In this document: positions 9,391 to 17,016 of the stretch, piece after piece
Numbering within the stretch: position 1 is the stretch's first letter
Layout of the letters: every line of letters starts with the position of its first letter
NCBI GenBank assembly: GCA_937128055.1
Contig: CAKZMC010000191.1
Location: forward strand, 1-40,949
Origin: an uncultured Actinomycetes bacterium
GTDB taxonomy: Bacteria; Actinomycetota; Geothermincolia; Geothermincolales; RBG-13-55-18
Direction: 5' to 3'
DNA: 40,949 nucleotides
Notes under the pieces: generated by a model
Seen by the model: only the letters and a program-made list of their open reading frames with translations
Told to the model about the DNA's origin: nothing
Database searches by the model: none
Program-made: the position numbers and the translations under genes

Positions 9391-10824
9391 ATGATGGACA
9401 TGGGCAAGAGCAAGATCGTCGCCACCCTGGGGCCTGCCTGCAGGGGGGTGGAGACGCTCTCGGACATGATCGAGGCGGGGATGGACATGGCGCGCATCAA
9501 CGCCTCCTACGCCGACGCGGAGGTCATCAGCGCCGAGGTGGAGGCGGTGCGCGAAGCCTCGCGCCGCGCGGGCAGGGAGGTGGGGATTATCCTGGACCTC
9601 ATGGGGCCGAAGCTCAGGGTGGGGGAGGTCGCCGGGGGAGAGGCGACGCTCGCGACGGGAAGCCGGCTCCGCCTCCGCGTGGGGTCCTTTGCCGGTGACG
9701 CCGGGAGCGTTAGCGTGGATCTACCGGAATTCCCTTCGCTGGTGGGCACGGGCGATACCGTTCTGCTGGACGACGGAGCCATCGTCCTGAGGGTGGAGGA
9801 GATCGGGGCCTCAGAGGTGGTCTGCCGCGTCGTGAGCGGGGGGGTGCTGCGTTCCCGCAAGGGGTTGAACCTTCCCGGCAAGACCCTGCCGCTTCCCTCC
9901 CTGACGGACAAGGACCTCGCGGATCTGCGGGTGGGAGTGCGTGCGGGCGTGGACTGGGTCGCGCTTTCCTTCGTGCGTTCGGGGGAGGACCTGGAGGCCC
10001 TGCGCGGGGTGCTGCGGGAAAACGGATGGCAGCTTCCCGTGATAGCCAAGGTGGAGAAGAGGGAAGCGGTGCAGGACCTGGACGCGGTGGTGAAGGCGGC
10101 GGACGCGGTGATGGTGGCCAGGGGGGACCTGGGGGTGGAGATGCCCCTGGAGGAGATACCCCTCCTGCAGAAGAGGATCATCGCGGCGGCGGCCAGGCAG
10201 GGCAAGCCGGTGATCACCGCCACCCAGATGCTGCAGAGCATGATGGAAAGCCCCGCGCCTACGCGGGCGGAGGTGACCGATGTGGCCAACGCGGTGCTGG
10301 ACGGGAGCGACGCCGTGATGCTCTCGGGCGAAACGGCGGTGGGCGGCTTCCCGGTGGCGGCGGTGGAGACCATGCGGCGCATCGCGCGCAGGGCGGAAAC
10401 CGCGCTCAATTACGCCGCCTGGCTGGATGAGCGCCGCCGCTGGATCGGGAAGGGAACGGTGGAGGCGATCTGCATGGCGGCGTGCGAGCTGGCGCTCCAG
10501 ACGGAGGCGAGCGCGATAGTCACCCCCACGGAATCCGGTTTCACCGCGCGGCAGGTGAGCCGCTTCCGGCCGCGCCAGCCCATTCTCGCCCCCACGCCCG
10601 ACCTCGCGGTAGCCCGGAGCCTCAACCTGTACTGGGGCGTACATCCGCGGCTGGTGGGGGTGCACGGTGGCGTGGAGGCGACCTTCCGCGCGGCCGAGGA
10701 GGTGGCGCGCGAGGCGGGGCTGTTCGAGCGGGGGCAGACGCTGGTGATCACCGCCGGCCTCAAGGCCCCGGGCCAGAAGGGAATACCCACCACCAACACC
10801 ATCCACTGCGTTACCGCCCCGTGA
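9391..10824 (+). CDS. pyk: Pyruvate kinase
   Basis: Glycolytic enzyme making pyruvate and ATP from phosphoenolpyruvate and ADP. Core motifs are present: KSKIVATLGPAC at the N-terminus, the catalytic-Lys strand VIAKVEKREAV, MVARGDLGVEMP (metal-binding), ITATQMLQSMMESPAPTRAE and SDAVMLSGETAVG, then a C-terminal allosteric-type domain to residue 477. The segment normally reading RxNFSHG is RINASYADA here: the Asn and Ser ligands remain, but Phe and His are changed. The later LDLMGPKLR has Lys where K+-dependent enzymes have Glu (GPE), which in characterised pyruvate kinases goes with K+-independence. ATG 9391 follows AGGGGGAGAG; nearby Met2 and Met4 are alternatives. The gene ends before an AT-rich promoter for the FtsB-like gene. 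Confidence 0.96.
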   Translation: MMDMGKSKIVATLGPACRGVETLSDMIEAGMDMARINASYADAEVISAEVEAVREASRRAGREVGIILDLMGPKLRVGEVAGGEATLATGSRLRLRVGSFAGDAGSVSVDLPEFPSLVGTGDTVLLDDGAIVLRVEEIGASEVVCRVVSGGVLRSRKGLNLPGKTLPLPSLTDKDLADLRVGVRAGVDWVALSFVRSGEDLEALRGVLRENGWQLPVIAKVEKREAVQDLDAVVKAADAVMVARGDLGVEMPLEEIPLLQKRIIAAAARQGKPVITATQMLQSMMESPAPTRAEVTDVANAVLDGSDAVMLSGETAVGGFPVAAVETMRRIARRAETALNYAAWLDERRRWIGKGTVEAICMAACELALQTEASAIVTPTESGFTARQVSRFRPRQPILAPTPDLAVARSLNLYWGVHPRLVGVHGGVEATFRAAEEVAREAGLFERGQTLVITAGLKAPGQKGIPTTNTIHCVTAP

Positions 10825-10867
10825 CCCCCATGTCCTAAGATTGGCCGTTGGGCTTGTAAATTAAAGT

Positions 10868-10913
10868 TATAATATGATATTAATGATAATAATAGTGACG
10901 AAATCCTATTATT
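10868..10913 (+). promoter_or_regulatory. Promoter and 8-bp inverted repeat upstream of the FtsB/DivIC-like gene
   Basis: TATAAT at 10868-10873 is a consensus -10 in an AT-rich island; the -35 is poor. Starting about seven bases after the expected transcription start, AATAATAG (10888-10895) and CTATTATT (10906-10913) form a perfect inverted repeat over TGACGAAATC. It could be an operator or an RNA hairpin in the leader. Confidence 0.5.
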
Positions 10914-10930
10914 GGTGAAAAAGTGAGGAT

Positions 10931-11440
10931 ATGAGCAGGGTGATAAGAGGGGAAGGGGCAGGAAAAACACCTCCCGCGGCGGTGCGTGCCCGCCGTGGAG
11001 GGAGTGAGGGGCACGCGCGCGCCGGCGCGCCCGCGACCTCCCGGGGCACGAGGCGAGAGGGCGTCGGAAGGGAGCCCCGCGCGGCGGCATCGCAGGCCCA
11101 GCGCCGGGTAGCGCCGAGGAAGGGCAGGAAGCGCCGTGCGGTCGTGCTCGCCGCGGTCCTCGTCTCCCTGGGGCTGATCGCGGCGGTGCTTTACCGACCG
11201 GTGACGCAGGCCCTGGACAGCAGGAGGGCACTGGCGCAGGCCGAGGAAAAACTCGCGGAGGAAAGGGCAAGGACACAGGAGCTGGAGGAGAGAAAGGAAC
11301 GCGACCTCGGCGAGGAGTACGTGGAGGGCGAAGCCCGCAAGATGGGTTACGTCAAGCCCGGTGAGATACCGCTTATCGTACTGGACGAGAAGGCGGCGGG
11401 CGAGGAGCAGTCCGCTTCCCCCCCGCAGGAAGCCCCCTGA
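10931..11440 (+). CDS. FtsB/DivIC-like septum formation initiator
   Basis: Small bitopic membrane protein of the divisome. FtsB/DivIC proteins bind FtsL and FtsQ/DivIB and help activate septal wall synthesis. The cytoplasmic N-terminus (about 1-68) is long, basic and low in complexity. One transmembrane helix follows at about 70-88 (AVVLAAVLVSLGLIAAVLY), then an extracytoplasmic coiled coil (ALAQAEEKLAEERARTQELE) and the family's post-coil motif (EEYVEGEARKMGYVKPGEIP). The last ~20 residues are acidic and Pro-rich. ATG 10931 has GTGAGG just upstream. Position downstream of eno and pyk matches the usual actinobacterial setting. It converges on the DUF5667 gene 140 bases away. Confidence 0.87.
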   Translation: MSRVIRGEGAGKTPPAAVRARRGGSEGHARAGAPATSRGTRREGVGREPRAAASQAQRRVAPRKGRKRRAVVLAAVLVSLGLIAAVLYRPVTQALDSRRALAQAEEKLAEERARTQELEERKERDLGEEYVEGEARKMGYVKPGEIPLIVLDEKAAGEEQSASPPQEAP

Positions 11441-11579
11441 GCGCGAACACCTCCTTGCTCCGCTTGCGCCACGTCATATCCAGGGATCCCGCCCGAGCCA
11501 GAACGCACCGGTTGGACGCCCTCCATTAAAGCGTGGCCATCCCGTTGCCGGGGAGGAAAGGCTTGCGTGCACCGGCGGT

Positions 11580-12518
11580 TCAATCCTCCCGGAGGTTCCA
11601 GGAGAAGGAACCCTTATCGCACGCGTCCTTGCATCCTTGCCTATAGGGGTCCTCTGCCTGCCGATGCTCGTCCGGGGGCGCCGCGCTGCTTCCATCGGCA
11701 TGGGGGATGAGCTCTTCCTGCTCGGGGGAACCGGAAGGTCCGCCGTTGCCCGGTGAGACCCTACCGTCACCGCCGGCGCCGCCATTCTCGTTGCAGCCCC
11801 CGGGCATCCCCGGGGATTCCAGGTCGCCCCCGCCTTGCCCGTAACGTTTCCGCATGCGCGTCATGCACGCGCCGCATTCCTCGTAGGCGCGCTCCAAAAT
11901 CGGGGAAAGGGCGGAGGTCGCGTCCCGGCGCATATCGTGCATGAGGATGGAATGTCCTTCCAGCATTTCCAGGAAGTGGGAGGAGAGAGCCTCTGCTTCT
12001 TGGGGCGGCACGGAGTCGAGGAGGCTCTCGGCGCCGTCCAGGTTGCGCAGGTATTCCTGGAGCCAGCGCTCCCGCCCTTGCTCCTCTCCCCCGCGAAGCA
12101 GCCTTTCCAGCTCCTGCACGCGGCGTTCGCAGTACGACATCTCCAGCCGGGCATCCTCGGTACGGGAGATGGTGAAGAAGAGAAGGGCCCTCTCGAAGAA
12201 GATCTTGCTCCCGTAAAGCGTGGACCCCGGCATGGCATCCAGGGAGGCGGCATAGGTAACGGAGGTTCCCCCCGCGAGGACCAGCACGCAGACGAGGAGG
12301 ATCAGTGCCAGGCGGCGCGCGAAGGCCGGCCGCCGGTGGACAGGCTCCTTTCCTCCACGGGACTCTTCCCGCGAGGAGGCGAGCGCCATGACGCGAGAGA
12401 GCCCGTAATCCCGTAGCGCGCGGGGGATCTCCGGCGGCGGGGTCTCCTCGAGGAACGCCTCCGCCGCGAGCTCCAGCTCCGCCGCTTCTCTTCCCCGCCC
12501 GAACAGCTTCAATGCCAT
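11580..12518 (-). CDS. DUF5667-domain membrane protein, probable anti-sigma partner
   Basis: Protein with a cytoplasmic N-terminal part (about 1-65), one transmembrane helix (RRLALILLVCVLVLAGGTSV, about 68-88) and an outer helical region. The segment YAASLDAMPGSTLYGSKIFF followed by a long helix (ARLEMSYCERRVQELERLL) is the DUF5667 pattern. The C-terminal ~90 residues are Gly/Pro/Glu-rich and look disordered. Its start (ATG 12518, GAGAGGGG upstream) overlaps the end of the ECF sigma gene by ten bases, so the two are co-translated. In actinobacteria DUF5667 genes often sit beside ECF sigma genes, and a role as membrane anti-sigma or sensor is inferred. The canonical ZAS zinc motif (HxxxCxxC) is absent, so this would not be a classic zinc anti-sigma factor. 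Confidence 0.75.
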   Translation of the reverse strand: MALKLFGRGREAAELELAAEAFLEETPPPEIPRALRDYGLSRVMALASSREESRGGKEPVHRRPAFARRLALILLVCVLVLAGGTSVTYAASLDAMPGSTLYGSKIFFERALLFFTISRTEDARLEMSYCERRVQELERLLRGGEEQGRERWLQEYLRNLDGAESLLDSVPPQEAEALSSHFLEMLEGHSILMHDMRRDATSALSPILERAYEECGACMTRMRKRYGQGGGDLESPGMPGGCNENGGAGGDGRVSPGNGGPSGSPEQEELIPHADGSSAAPPDEHRQAEDPYRQGCKDACDKGSFSWNLRED

Positions 12519-13051
12519 CCCCTCTCATCCAGCACGCCGCCCAGTTTCCTCAGCGCCCGGTGCTGCAGGGCGTTTACCGCGCCGGTGGTCTTGCCTAGGA
12601 CGCGCGCCACCTCCTCGTTGCCCATATCCGCGAAGTATTTCATGATCAGCACCTGTCTCTGAAGGGAGGGCAGCTCCAGCAAGCATTCCCTCAGCGCGCG
12701 CCTCCTCTCCTCTTCTTCCAGCGATTCCCCCACCGCCGGCTGGTCGCTCTCGAGCTCGGCGGAGATTTCTTCCCCGGCCCGTCGCCTGCCCCTCCTCAGG
12801 TTGTCCACCAGGAGGTTGTGTGCGATGCGAAAGGCCCAGGACTTGAACGAGGCCTTGCGGCGGTCAAAGGCGTCCAGGTGCGTCAGGCAGCGCACGAAGA
12901 CCTCCTGCGTCAAGTCCTCCGCTTCCTCGCGAGAGGACAGGTTCCAGTAAAAATAGCGGTACAACGGCTCCAGCAACGCCTCGTATATCCTCGCGAAGGC
13001 TCCCTTGTCGCCCTCGGCCGCCTCTTGCGCCAGCTCCTCAAGGGAAATCAA
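12509..13051 (-). CDS. ECF-type RNA polymerase sigma factor
   Basis: Sigma-70 family factor with only regions 2 and 4. Region 2 includes ARIYEALLEPLYRYFYWN, SREEAEDLTQEVFVRCLT (region 2.2) and SFKSWAFRIAHNLLVDNLRR (2.3-2.4). A linker of ~35 residues is followed by region 4: LPSLQRQVLIMKYFADMGNE and VARVLGKTTGAVNALQHRAL, the helix-turn-helix that binds the -35 element. At 180 residues it has normal length and no extra C-terminal domain. The frame begins at TTG 13051, with AGGCGG a few bases upstream. It is the first gene of a two-gene minus-strand operon with the DUF5667 protein. I did not find an obvious autoregulatory ECF promoter. Confidence 0.93.
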   Translation of the reverse strand: MISLEELAQEAAEGDKGAFARIYEALLEPLYRYFYWNLSSREEAEDLTQEVFVRCLTHLDAFDRRKASFKSWAFRIAHNLLVDNLRRGRRRAGEEISAELESDQPAVGESLEEEERRRALRECLLELPSLQRQVLIMKYFADMGNEEVARVLGKTTGAVNALQHRALRKLGGVLDERGWH

Positions 13052-13541
13052 TGATCCGCCTTTCCTAACCTTGAATACGTCCCGCGAGGTGATAATGAAC
13101 GCGCTCTCTGCGCCGCTTGTGAAGGCCGGTCACGCCGCCACCGGCTTCAAGCCTCGCCTTTCCTCCAGGGCTGCCCATGTCCTCTCTCCTGTTTCCTCCC
13201 TGCGCTCCGCCTGCCCTCATGGCGGTGCGGCGCTTTTCATCATATCCCATGCCGAGGGCCCGGCACATGCCCTCCGCCATCCCCGGAGGCCGACTGCGCG
13301 GTGTGGAGGTGCCTGCCATCCTCGCACCCCGCGTGGCCGCGCCGGTTTTCGCGCAAAGGCAAATTCCGCAACCCACCAAGGCTCCCGGCCGGCTACGTGG
13401 CCCCTTTCCATATCCCTGCCCCGGGAGTGCGGATGGGCGGGAGAGGAAAGGCCTGCGGGATCTGAGCTCCTTTGCGTATGTCGGCCAGGTCCGGTGCGTA
13501 TATGGGGTTGTAGGAATTGAGCTGAGGAAAGGAGGCATGGA
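13052..13541. other. 490-base gap between divergent genes, nothing firm
   Basis: It should hold the promoters for the ECF sigma gene (minus) and the Cys-rich secreted protein (plus). The frames open across it have no ribosome binding sites and read as arginine- or proline-rich shadow peptides. I see no clear promoter pair, RNA or repeat. Confidence 0.45.
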
Positions 13542-13907
13542 ATGACCAGAAAAGCACTTGCCATTACCTGCACGGCCGTTGTCGCCCTCATTATCATGGC
13601 GGGGATCGCCATCGCGGCGTCGGCGGGCGGTGAAGCTGGCAGCGCTTCCACTTGCGGGCAGTGCAAGGGAGCGGTGGAAGCGGAGCAGGGAAACCGCCTG
13701 TCGTTGGGCGACGGGGGCCAGGCGGGCCAGATCCGTTGCGAGGATTGCCTGCAGGAGAGGAAGGGAGAATGCTCCGGCGATTGCGAGCGCCTGCAGGAGC
13801 AGCTCCGGGAGAGGGACTGCGACGGTGATTGCCCACAGGACGGAACAGGCGAGCAGCGCCGCAAGGGCGATACCGACGGAGGGTCCGCAGGGAAGGCATC
13901 AAGGTAG
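13542..13907 (+). CDS. Small secreted Cys-rich protein, unknown function
   Basis: Not recognised. A clean signal peptide occupies residues 1-26 (ALAITCTAVVALIIMAGIAI, ending AIAAS). The mature ~95 residues hold paired cysteines spaced CGQC, CEDC, CSGDC and CDGDC, i.e. eight cysteines, in an otherwise charged, Gln/Glu/Gly-rich chain. Such spacing could bind metal or form disulfides outside the cell; there is no known fold I can name. ATG 13542 is well supported by AAAGGAGG about eight bases upstream. A strong hairpin terminator lies 70 bases after the stop, so it is probably monocistronic. Confidence 0.75.
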   Translation: MTRKALAITCTAVVALIIMAGIAIAASAGGEAGSASTCGQCKGAVEAEQGNRLSLGDGGQAGQIRCEDCLQERKGECSGDCERLQEQLRERDCDGDCPQDGTGEQRRKGDTDGGSAGKASR

Positions 13908-13976
13908 AAGGCATCAAAGTAGCATCAATATAGGTCTCGTAGGCGTCGGGAACCCCGACCTCTTGGGCGCACGCGC

Positions 13977-14003
13977 GGAAACCGCCGTTCGGAGGCGGTT
14001 TCC
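13977..14003 (+). terminator. Hairpin terminator
   Basis: GGAAACCGCC (13977-13986) and GGCGGTTTCC (13994-14003) form a perfect 10-bp stem with a 7-base loop, downstream of the Cys-rich protein gene. The following bases (GTTTGCG) are only modestly T-rich. Confidence 0.7.
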
Positions 14004-14217
14004 GTTTGCGCGGGGAAAACCCGCTTTGCCCCCGCGACGTGGCACTTTTACGGCCGACTGCGGGTCAAGCCCTTCACTGCCCCTGTCCGGCGATGTTGCC
14101 GTGGGGAAGGCCCGAAACGGAGGTCGCCGGGTGGAGAGCGAAGCCGCCCCGGGGGAGGGGTGAGTGCCGCTTAAGGGCCTGGCCGCCGAGATGGATGGTG
14201 GGTGGCCGGGGGTGATA

Positions 14218-14247
14218 TTGTGGGCCTGGCGAACGCGATGCTAATAT
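14218..14247 (+). promoter_or_regulatory. Promoter for the HadA/HadB-like pair
   Basis: TTGTGG (14218-14223) and TAATAT (14242-14247), spaced 18 bases, precede the hydratase pair. The predicted leader of about 50 bases contains AAAGGAGGGAGG before ATG 14306. Bases 14004-14217 between the terminator and this promoter show no gene. Confidence 0.5.
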
Positions 14248-14305
14248 TTTCTTGCCTTGTTTCCCCGGGGGTGCAGGGAAGCGGACGGGCAAAGGAGGGA
14301 GGCTC

Positions 14306-14749
14306 ATGATAGATCACCGGTGGATCGGCAAGACCTACGGCCCCATCAAGTACGAGGTGGGACGGGAGAAGATGCGGGAATACGCGGCCGCCGCCAAGGA
14401 CTACCGCCCCATCTTTCACGACGAGGAGTTCGCCGCGCAGACCGGGTACGGCGACATAATCGCCATGCCCAACTTCGCCGCCGTGTACGCGCTGCGGGGA
14501 GCGGGTATGCTGCTCCTGGACCAGGAGATCAAGCTCAACCTGGCCATGCTGGTGCACGGCGCCCAGGAGTTCGAGTGGTTCACCGTGGTCAAGCCCAACG
14601 ACGTGATCACCGAGACGGGCAGGGTGGCGGACATCTACGAGAAGGGCAACCTGGATTTCGTGGTCTACGAGGGCGAGGCGCGCAACCAGGACGGGGAGCT
14701 GGTGTGCCGCGCGCGGGCCACCTTCATCATCAGGGGAGGTGGCGCGTGA
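14306..14749 (+). CDS. MaoC-like / FAS1-type dehydratase subunit (HadA-like)
   Basis: Hot-dog-fold protein of the N-terminal MaoC-like dehydratase family, the HadA/HadC-like half of a heterodimeric (R)-specific hydratase. Recognisable features are IGKTYGPIKYEVGREKMREY, then DYRPIFHDEEFA and IIAMPNFAAVYALRG, as in HadA-type subunits. It lacks the catalytic Asp/His pair and HG motif of the HadB-type half, as expected for the substrate-binding subunit. The track begins at 14252, but ATG 14306 follows AAAGGAGGGAGG at a good distance and begins at the normal place for the family (147 residues). Its TGA overlaps the ATG of the HadB-like gene (TGATG), so both are translated together. Substrate is unknown; the setting suggests acyl-CoA metabolism. 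Confidence 0.88.
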   Translation: MIDHRWIGKTYGPIKYEVGREKMREYAAAAKDYRPIFHDEEFAAQTGYGDIIAMPNFAAVYALRGAGMLLLDQEIKLNLAMLVHGAQEFEWFTVVKPNDVITETGRVADIYEKGNLDFVVYEGEARNQDGELVCRARATFIIRGGGA

Positions 14750-15174
14750 TGGCCGAGCTGTGCAACCTGAAATACGATGACGTGCAGGTGGGAGAGGAGA
14801 TTCCCAGTTTTTCCCATACCTTTGACCGCATGGATGCCGTGGTCTACGCGGGAGCAAGCGGGGACTTCAACCCCATTCACACCAACCCCTTCTTCGCCAG
14901 GGACATGGCCATGCTTCCGGACGTCATCGCGCACGGCCTCTTCAACATGGCCTTGCTGGGAAAGACGGTCATGGACTGGATAGGCGACCCCGGGTACCTG
15001 AAGAAGCTCTCGTGCCAGTTCCGGGGCATGGTCATCCCGGGAGAGACGGTGGTCTTCAGAGGCAGGGTGCGCGAGAAGCTGGAGGGCAACCTGGTGGTGC
15101 TAGACGTCTGGGCCGAGAAGGAGGATGCGAGCGAAGTCCTCAAGGGCGGCGAGGCCGTGGTCTACCTTCCCTGA
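14749..15174 (+). CDS. MaoC-like hydratase catalytic subunit (HadB-like)
   Basis: Catalytic half of the predicted heterodimeric enoyl-CoA hydratase / 3-hydroxyacyl dehydratase. The hydratase-2 motif is intact: GASGDFNPIHTNPFFA with the Asp and His of the active site, followed by VIAHGLFNMALLGK. At 141 residues it is a single hot-dog domain. The frame is merged with upstream sequence in the ORF track; the true start is ATG 14749, overlapping the HadA-like stop by one base, with GGGGAGG upstream. Together the two subunits would hydrate a trans-2-enoyl-CoA or dehydrate the 3-hydroxy form. The convergent acyl-CoA dehydrogenase ends only three bases away and could supply the enoyl-CoA. Confidence 0.9.
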   Translation: MAELCNLKYDDVQVGEEIPSFSHTFDRMDAVVYAGASGDFNPIHTNPFFARDMAMLPDVIAHGLFNMALLGKTVMDWIGDPGYLKKLSCQFRGMVIPGETVVFRGRVREKLEGNLVVLDVWAEKEDASEVLKGGEAVVYLP

Positions 15175-15177
15175 GCC

Positions 15178-16332
15178 TCAAGCGTACAGGCCCATGGTGG
15201 TGGCGATGATCTCCCGCATGATCTCGTCGGTGCCGCCGCCGATGCGCCCCAGGCGCGCGTCGCGCCAGGCCCTCTGCACGGGATATTCCATCATGTACCC
15301 GTAGCCCCCCATGAACTGCAGCGCCTCGTCGGTCACCTCGCAGGCCACCTGGGCGGCGATGAGCTTGGCCATGGAGATCTCCTTCACGGGATATTCGCCG
15401 TGGTCATATTTCCAGGCGCACAGATAAACCAGCGATTGGGCCGCCTCGACCTTGGTGGCCAGGTCGGCGATACGGTGGGCGATGGCCTGGTTCTTGCATA
15501 TGGGCTTGCCGAACTGCTCCCTTTCCTTGGTGTACTCGATGACCTCCTCCAGGGTGAGGCGCGCGCCTCCGATGGCGGCCGCCGCGCCGAGAAGCCTTTC
15601 CCCCTGCAGCTCCCACATGATGTTGTAGAAGCCGCGGCCCTCCTCGCCCAGCAGGGCGTCCTCGGGGATGAACATGTCCTCGAAGAAGATCTCCGCCGTG
15701 TCGGAAGCCCGCATGCCGACCTTGTCCAGCTTGCGGTTGACCACGAATCCAGGGGTGTCCGTGTCCACCAGGAAGATGCTCATACCCTTGTATCCCTTGC
15801 GCCTCTCGGTGCGGGCGAGGAGGGTCATGAAGTGCGCGCGTGCGCCGTTGGTGATGAAGATCTTGTTGCCGTTGACCTTCCAACCGCCCGGTACCCTCTC
15901 CGCGTAGGTCTGGATGCCGGCCACGTCTGAGCCGGCGTTGGGCTCCGTGATTCCCAGGCAGGCGATCTTCTCGCCCCTTATGGCGGGAACCAGGTATCTC
16001 TGCTTCTGCTCCTCCGTGCCGAAGGCCAGGATGGGAGGGGTGGCCATGCCCACCTGCACGGCCACCGCCATGTTCACGCTGCCGCTGCCGCAGCGGCTGA
16101 GCTCCTCGGCAAGGACGATGTTGGTGAAATAGTCGCCCCCGCCGCCCCCGTACTCCTCGGGGTAATGGAGGCCGAGGAACCCCAGCTCGCCCAGGCGGGT
16201 AAAAACCCAGTCCGGGAATCCTCCCTGCTCCTCCCATTCGTCGGCGTGCGGCGCGAGCTCCTTCTCGGTGAACTCGCGTATGCTCTGCCGCAGCATATCG
16301 TGCTCGTCGCTGAAGAAGGGACTGAGGGCCAT
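15178..16332 (-). CDS. Acyl-CoA dehydrogenase, long-chain/isovaleryl type
   Basis: FAD enzyme that introduces the alpha-beta double bond into an acyl-CoA and passes electrons to ETF. The chain is full length (384 residues): N-terminal helices, GITEPNAGSDVAG and KIFITNGARAH in the middle beta domain, and the C-terminal GKPICKNQAIAHRIAD and FMGGYGYMMEYPVQRAWRD. The usual YEGT glutamate is replaced (IGGGTDEIM). Instead the Glu in WELQGERLL matches the helix-G catalytic base of long-chain and isovaleryl-CoA dehydrogenases, so it should be active, with a long or branched substrate inferred. The track begins at 16365; ATG 16332 is chosen because AAAGGAG lies eight bases upstream. It runs divergently from the MaoC gene at 16509. 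Confidence 0.94.
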   Translation of the reverse strand: MALSPFFSDEHDMLRQSIREFTEKELAPHADEWEEQGGFPDWVFTRLGELGFLGLHYPEEYGGGGGDYFTNIVLAEELSRCGSGSVNMAVAVQVGMATPPILAFGTEEQKQRYLVPAIRGEKIACLGITEPNAGSDVAGIQTYAERVPGGWKVNGNKIFITNGARAHFMTLLARTERRKGYKGMSIFLVDTDTPGFVVNRKLDKVGMRASDTAEIFFEDMFIPEDALLGEEGRGFYNIMWELQGERLLGAAAAIGGARLTLEEVIEYTKEREQFGKPICKNQAIAHRIADLATKVEAAQSLVYLCAWKYDHGEYPVKEISMAKLIAAQVACEVTDEALQFMGGYGYMMEYPVQRAWRDARLGRIGGGTDEIMREIIATTMGLYA

Positions 16333-16441
16333 TCCATGCTCCTTTCCCAATCTATTAACTGTCACTTAACATTTAAGACCCTTTAAAAATAGCCCTGCGA
16401 GCCCGTCGGGTCAACCCCGCCGCAGCTGCGCGTTTATAAGG

Positions 16442-16474
16442 TATACTCAGCCTTGAGAGCTCAGCCTTGAGAGG
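16442..16474 (+). promoter_or_regulatory. -10 box and 14-bp tandem direct repeat upstream of the MaoC gene
   Basis: TATACT (16442-16447) is a good -10, without a clear -35. Directly on it begin two head-to-tail copies of TCAGCCTTGAGAGS (16447-16460 and 16461-16474), covering the expected start site. The pair could be a regulator site or a recent slippage duplication. The divergent gap (16333-16508) also holds TTAAC-N6-TTAAC ahead of the acyl-CoA dehydrogenase. Confidence 0.35.
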
Positions 16475-16508
16475 CACCCGGAGAGAGGCGAGAAAGGAGA
16501 GAGATCCC

Positions 16509-16940
16509 ATGCGTTACTTCGAGGATTTCCAGGTGGGGGAGACCTTCGTGAGCCGCGGGCGTACCATCACCGAGGCGGACATCGTCATGTTCGCGTCCCT
16601 GAGCGGTGACTGGTATCCCCTGCACGTTGACCGCGAGTACGCGGCCAAGAGTCCCTTCGGGGAGAGGATAGCCCACGGCATGCTGGTGCTCTCGGTGGCC
16701 TCCGGGCTCATGCCGCTCACCGAGTGGGCCCTGGTGGCTTTTTACGGCATGGACCGCGTGCGTTTCGTGGCTCCCACCAAGATAGGGGACACCGTCCACG
16801 TGGAGGCGGAGGTGGTGGAGAAGCGGGACAAAGGGGAGCGCGGGGGCGTCGTCTGCTACAAGCAGGCCATAAAAAACCATAAAGGCGAGGATCTGGCGGT
16901 AGCCGACTTCAAGGTCCTCATAGCCTCGCGGCATGTATGA
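16509..16940 (+). CDS. MaoC-family (R)-hydratase
   Basis: Single hot-dog-domain hydratase of 143 residues, starting with the typical YFEDFQVGETFVSRGRTITE. The active-site loop reads SLSGDWYPLHVDREYAAKSP, keeping the Asp and His, with Trp-Tyr in place of the more usual Phe-Asn, and the HGM motif (RIAHGMLVLS) follows. The predicted reaction is reversible hydration of 2-enoyl-CoA to 3-hydroxyacyl-CoA, but many MaoC proteins of this type act on branched or dicarboxylic CoA esters (for example mesaconyl-CoA). ATG 16509 has AAAGGAGAGAG just upstream; the track start at 16467 is too early. It lies divergent to the acyl-CoA dehydrogenase, so shared control is likely. Confidence 0.92.
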   Translation: MRYFEDFQVGETFVSRGRTITEADIVMFASLSGDWYPLHVDREYAAKSPFGERIAHGMLVLSVASGLMPLTEWALVAFYGMDRVRFVAPTKIGDTVHVEAEVVEKRDKGERGGVVCYKQAIKNHKGEDLAVADFKVLIASRHV

Positions 16941-17016
16941 GGAGCGGGAGGGCTTCTCGCATCCGCGAGGCCGTGATACGGCGTGGCATGCATGAGGGAA
17001 GGCGTGGGAGGACGCC

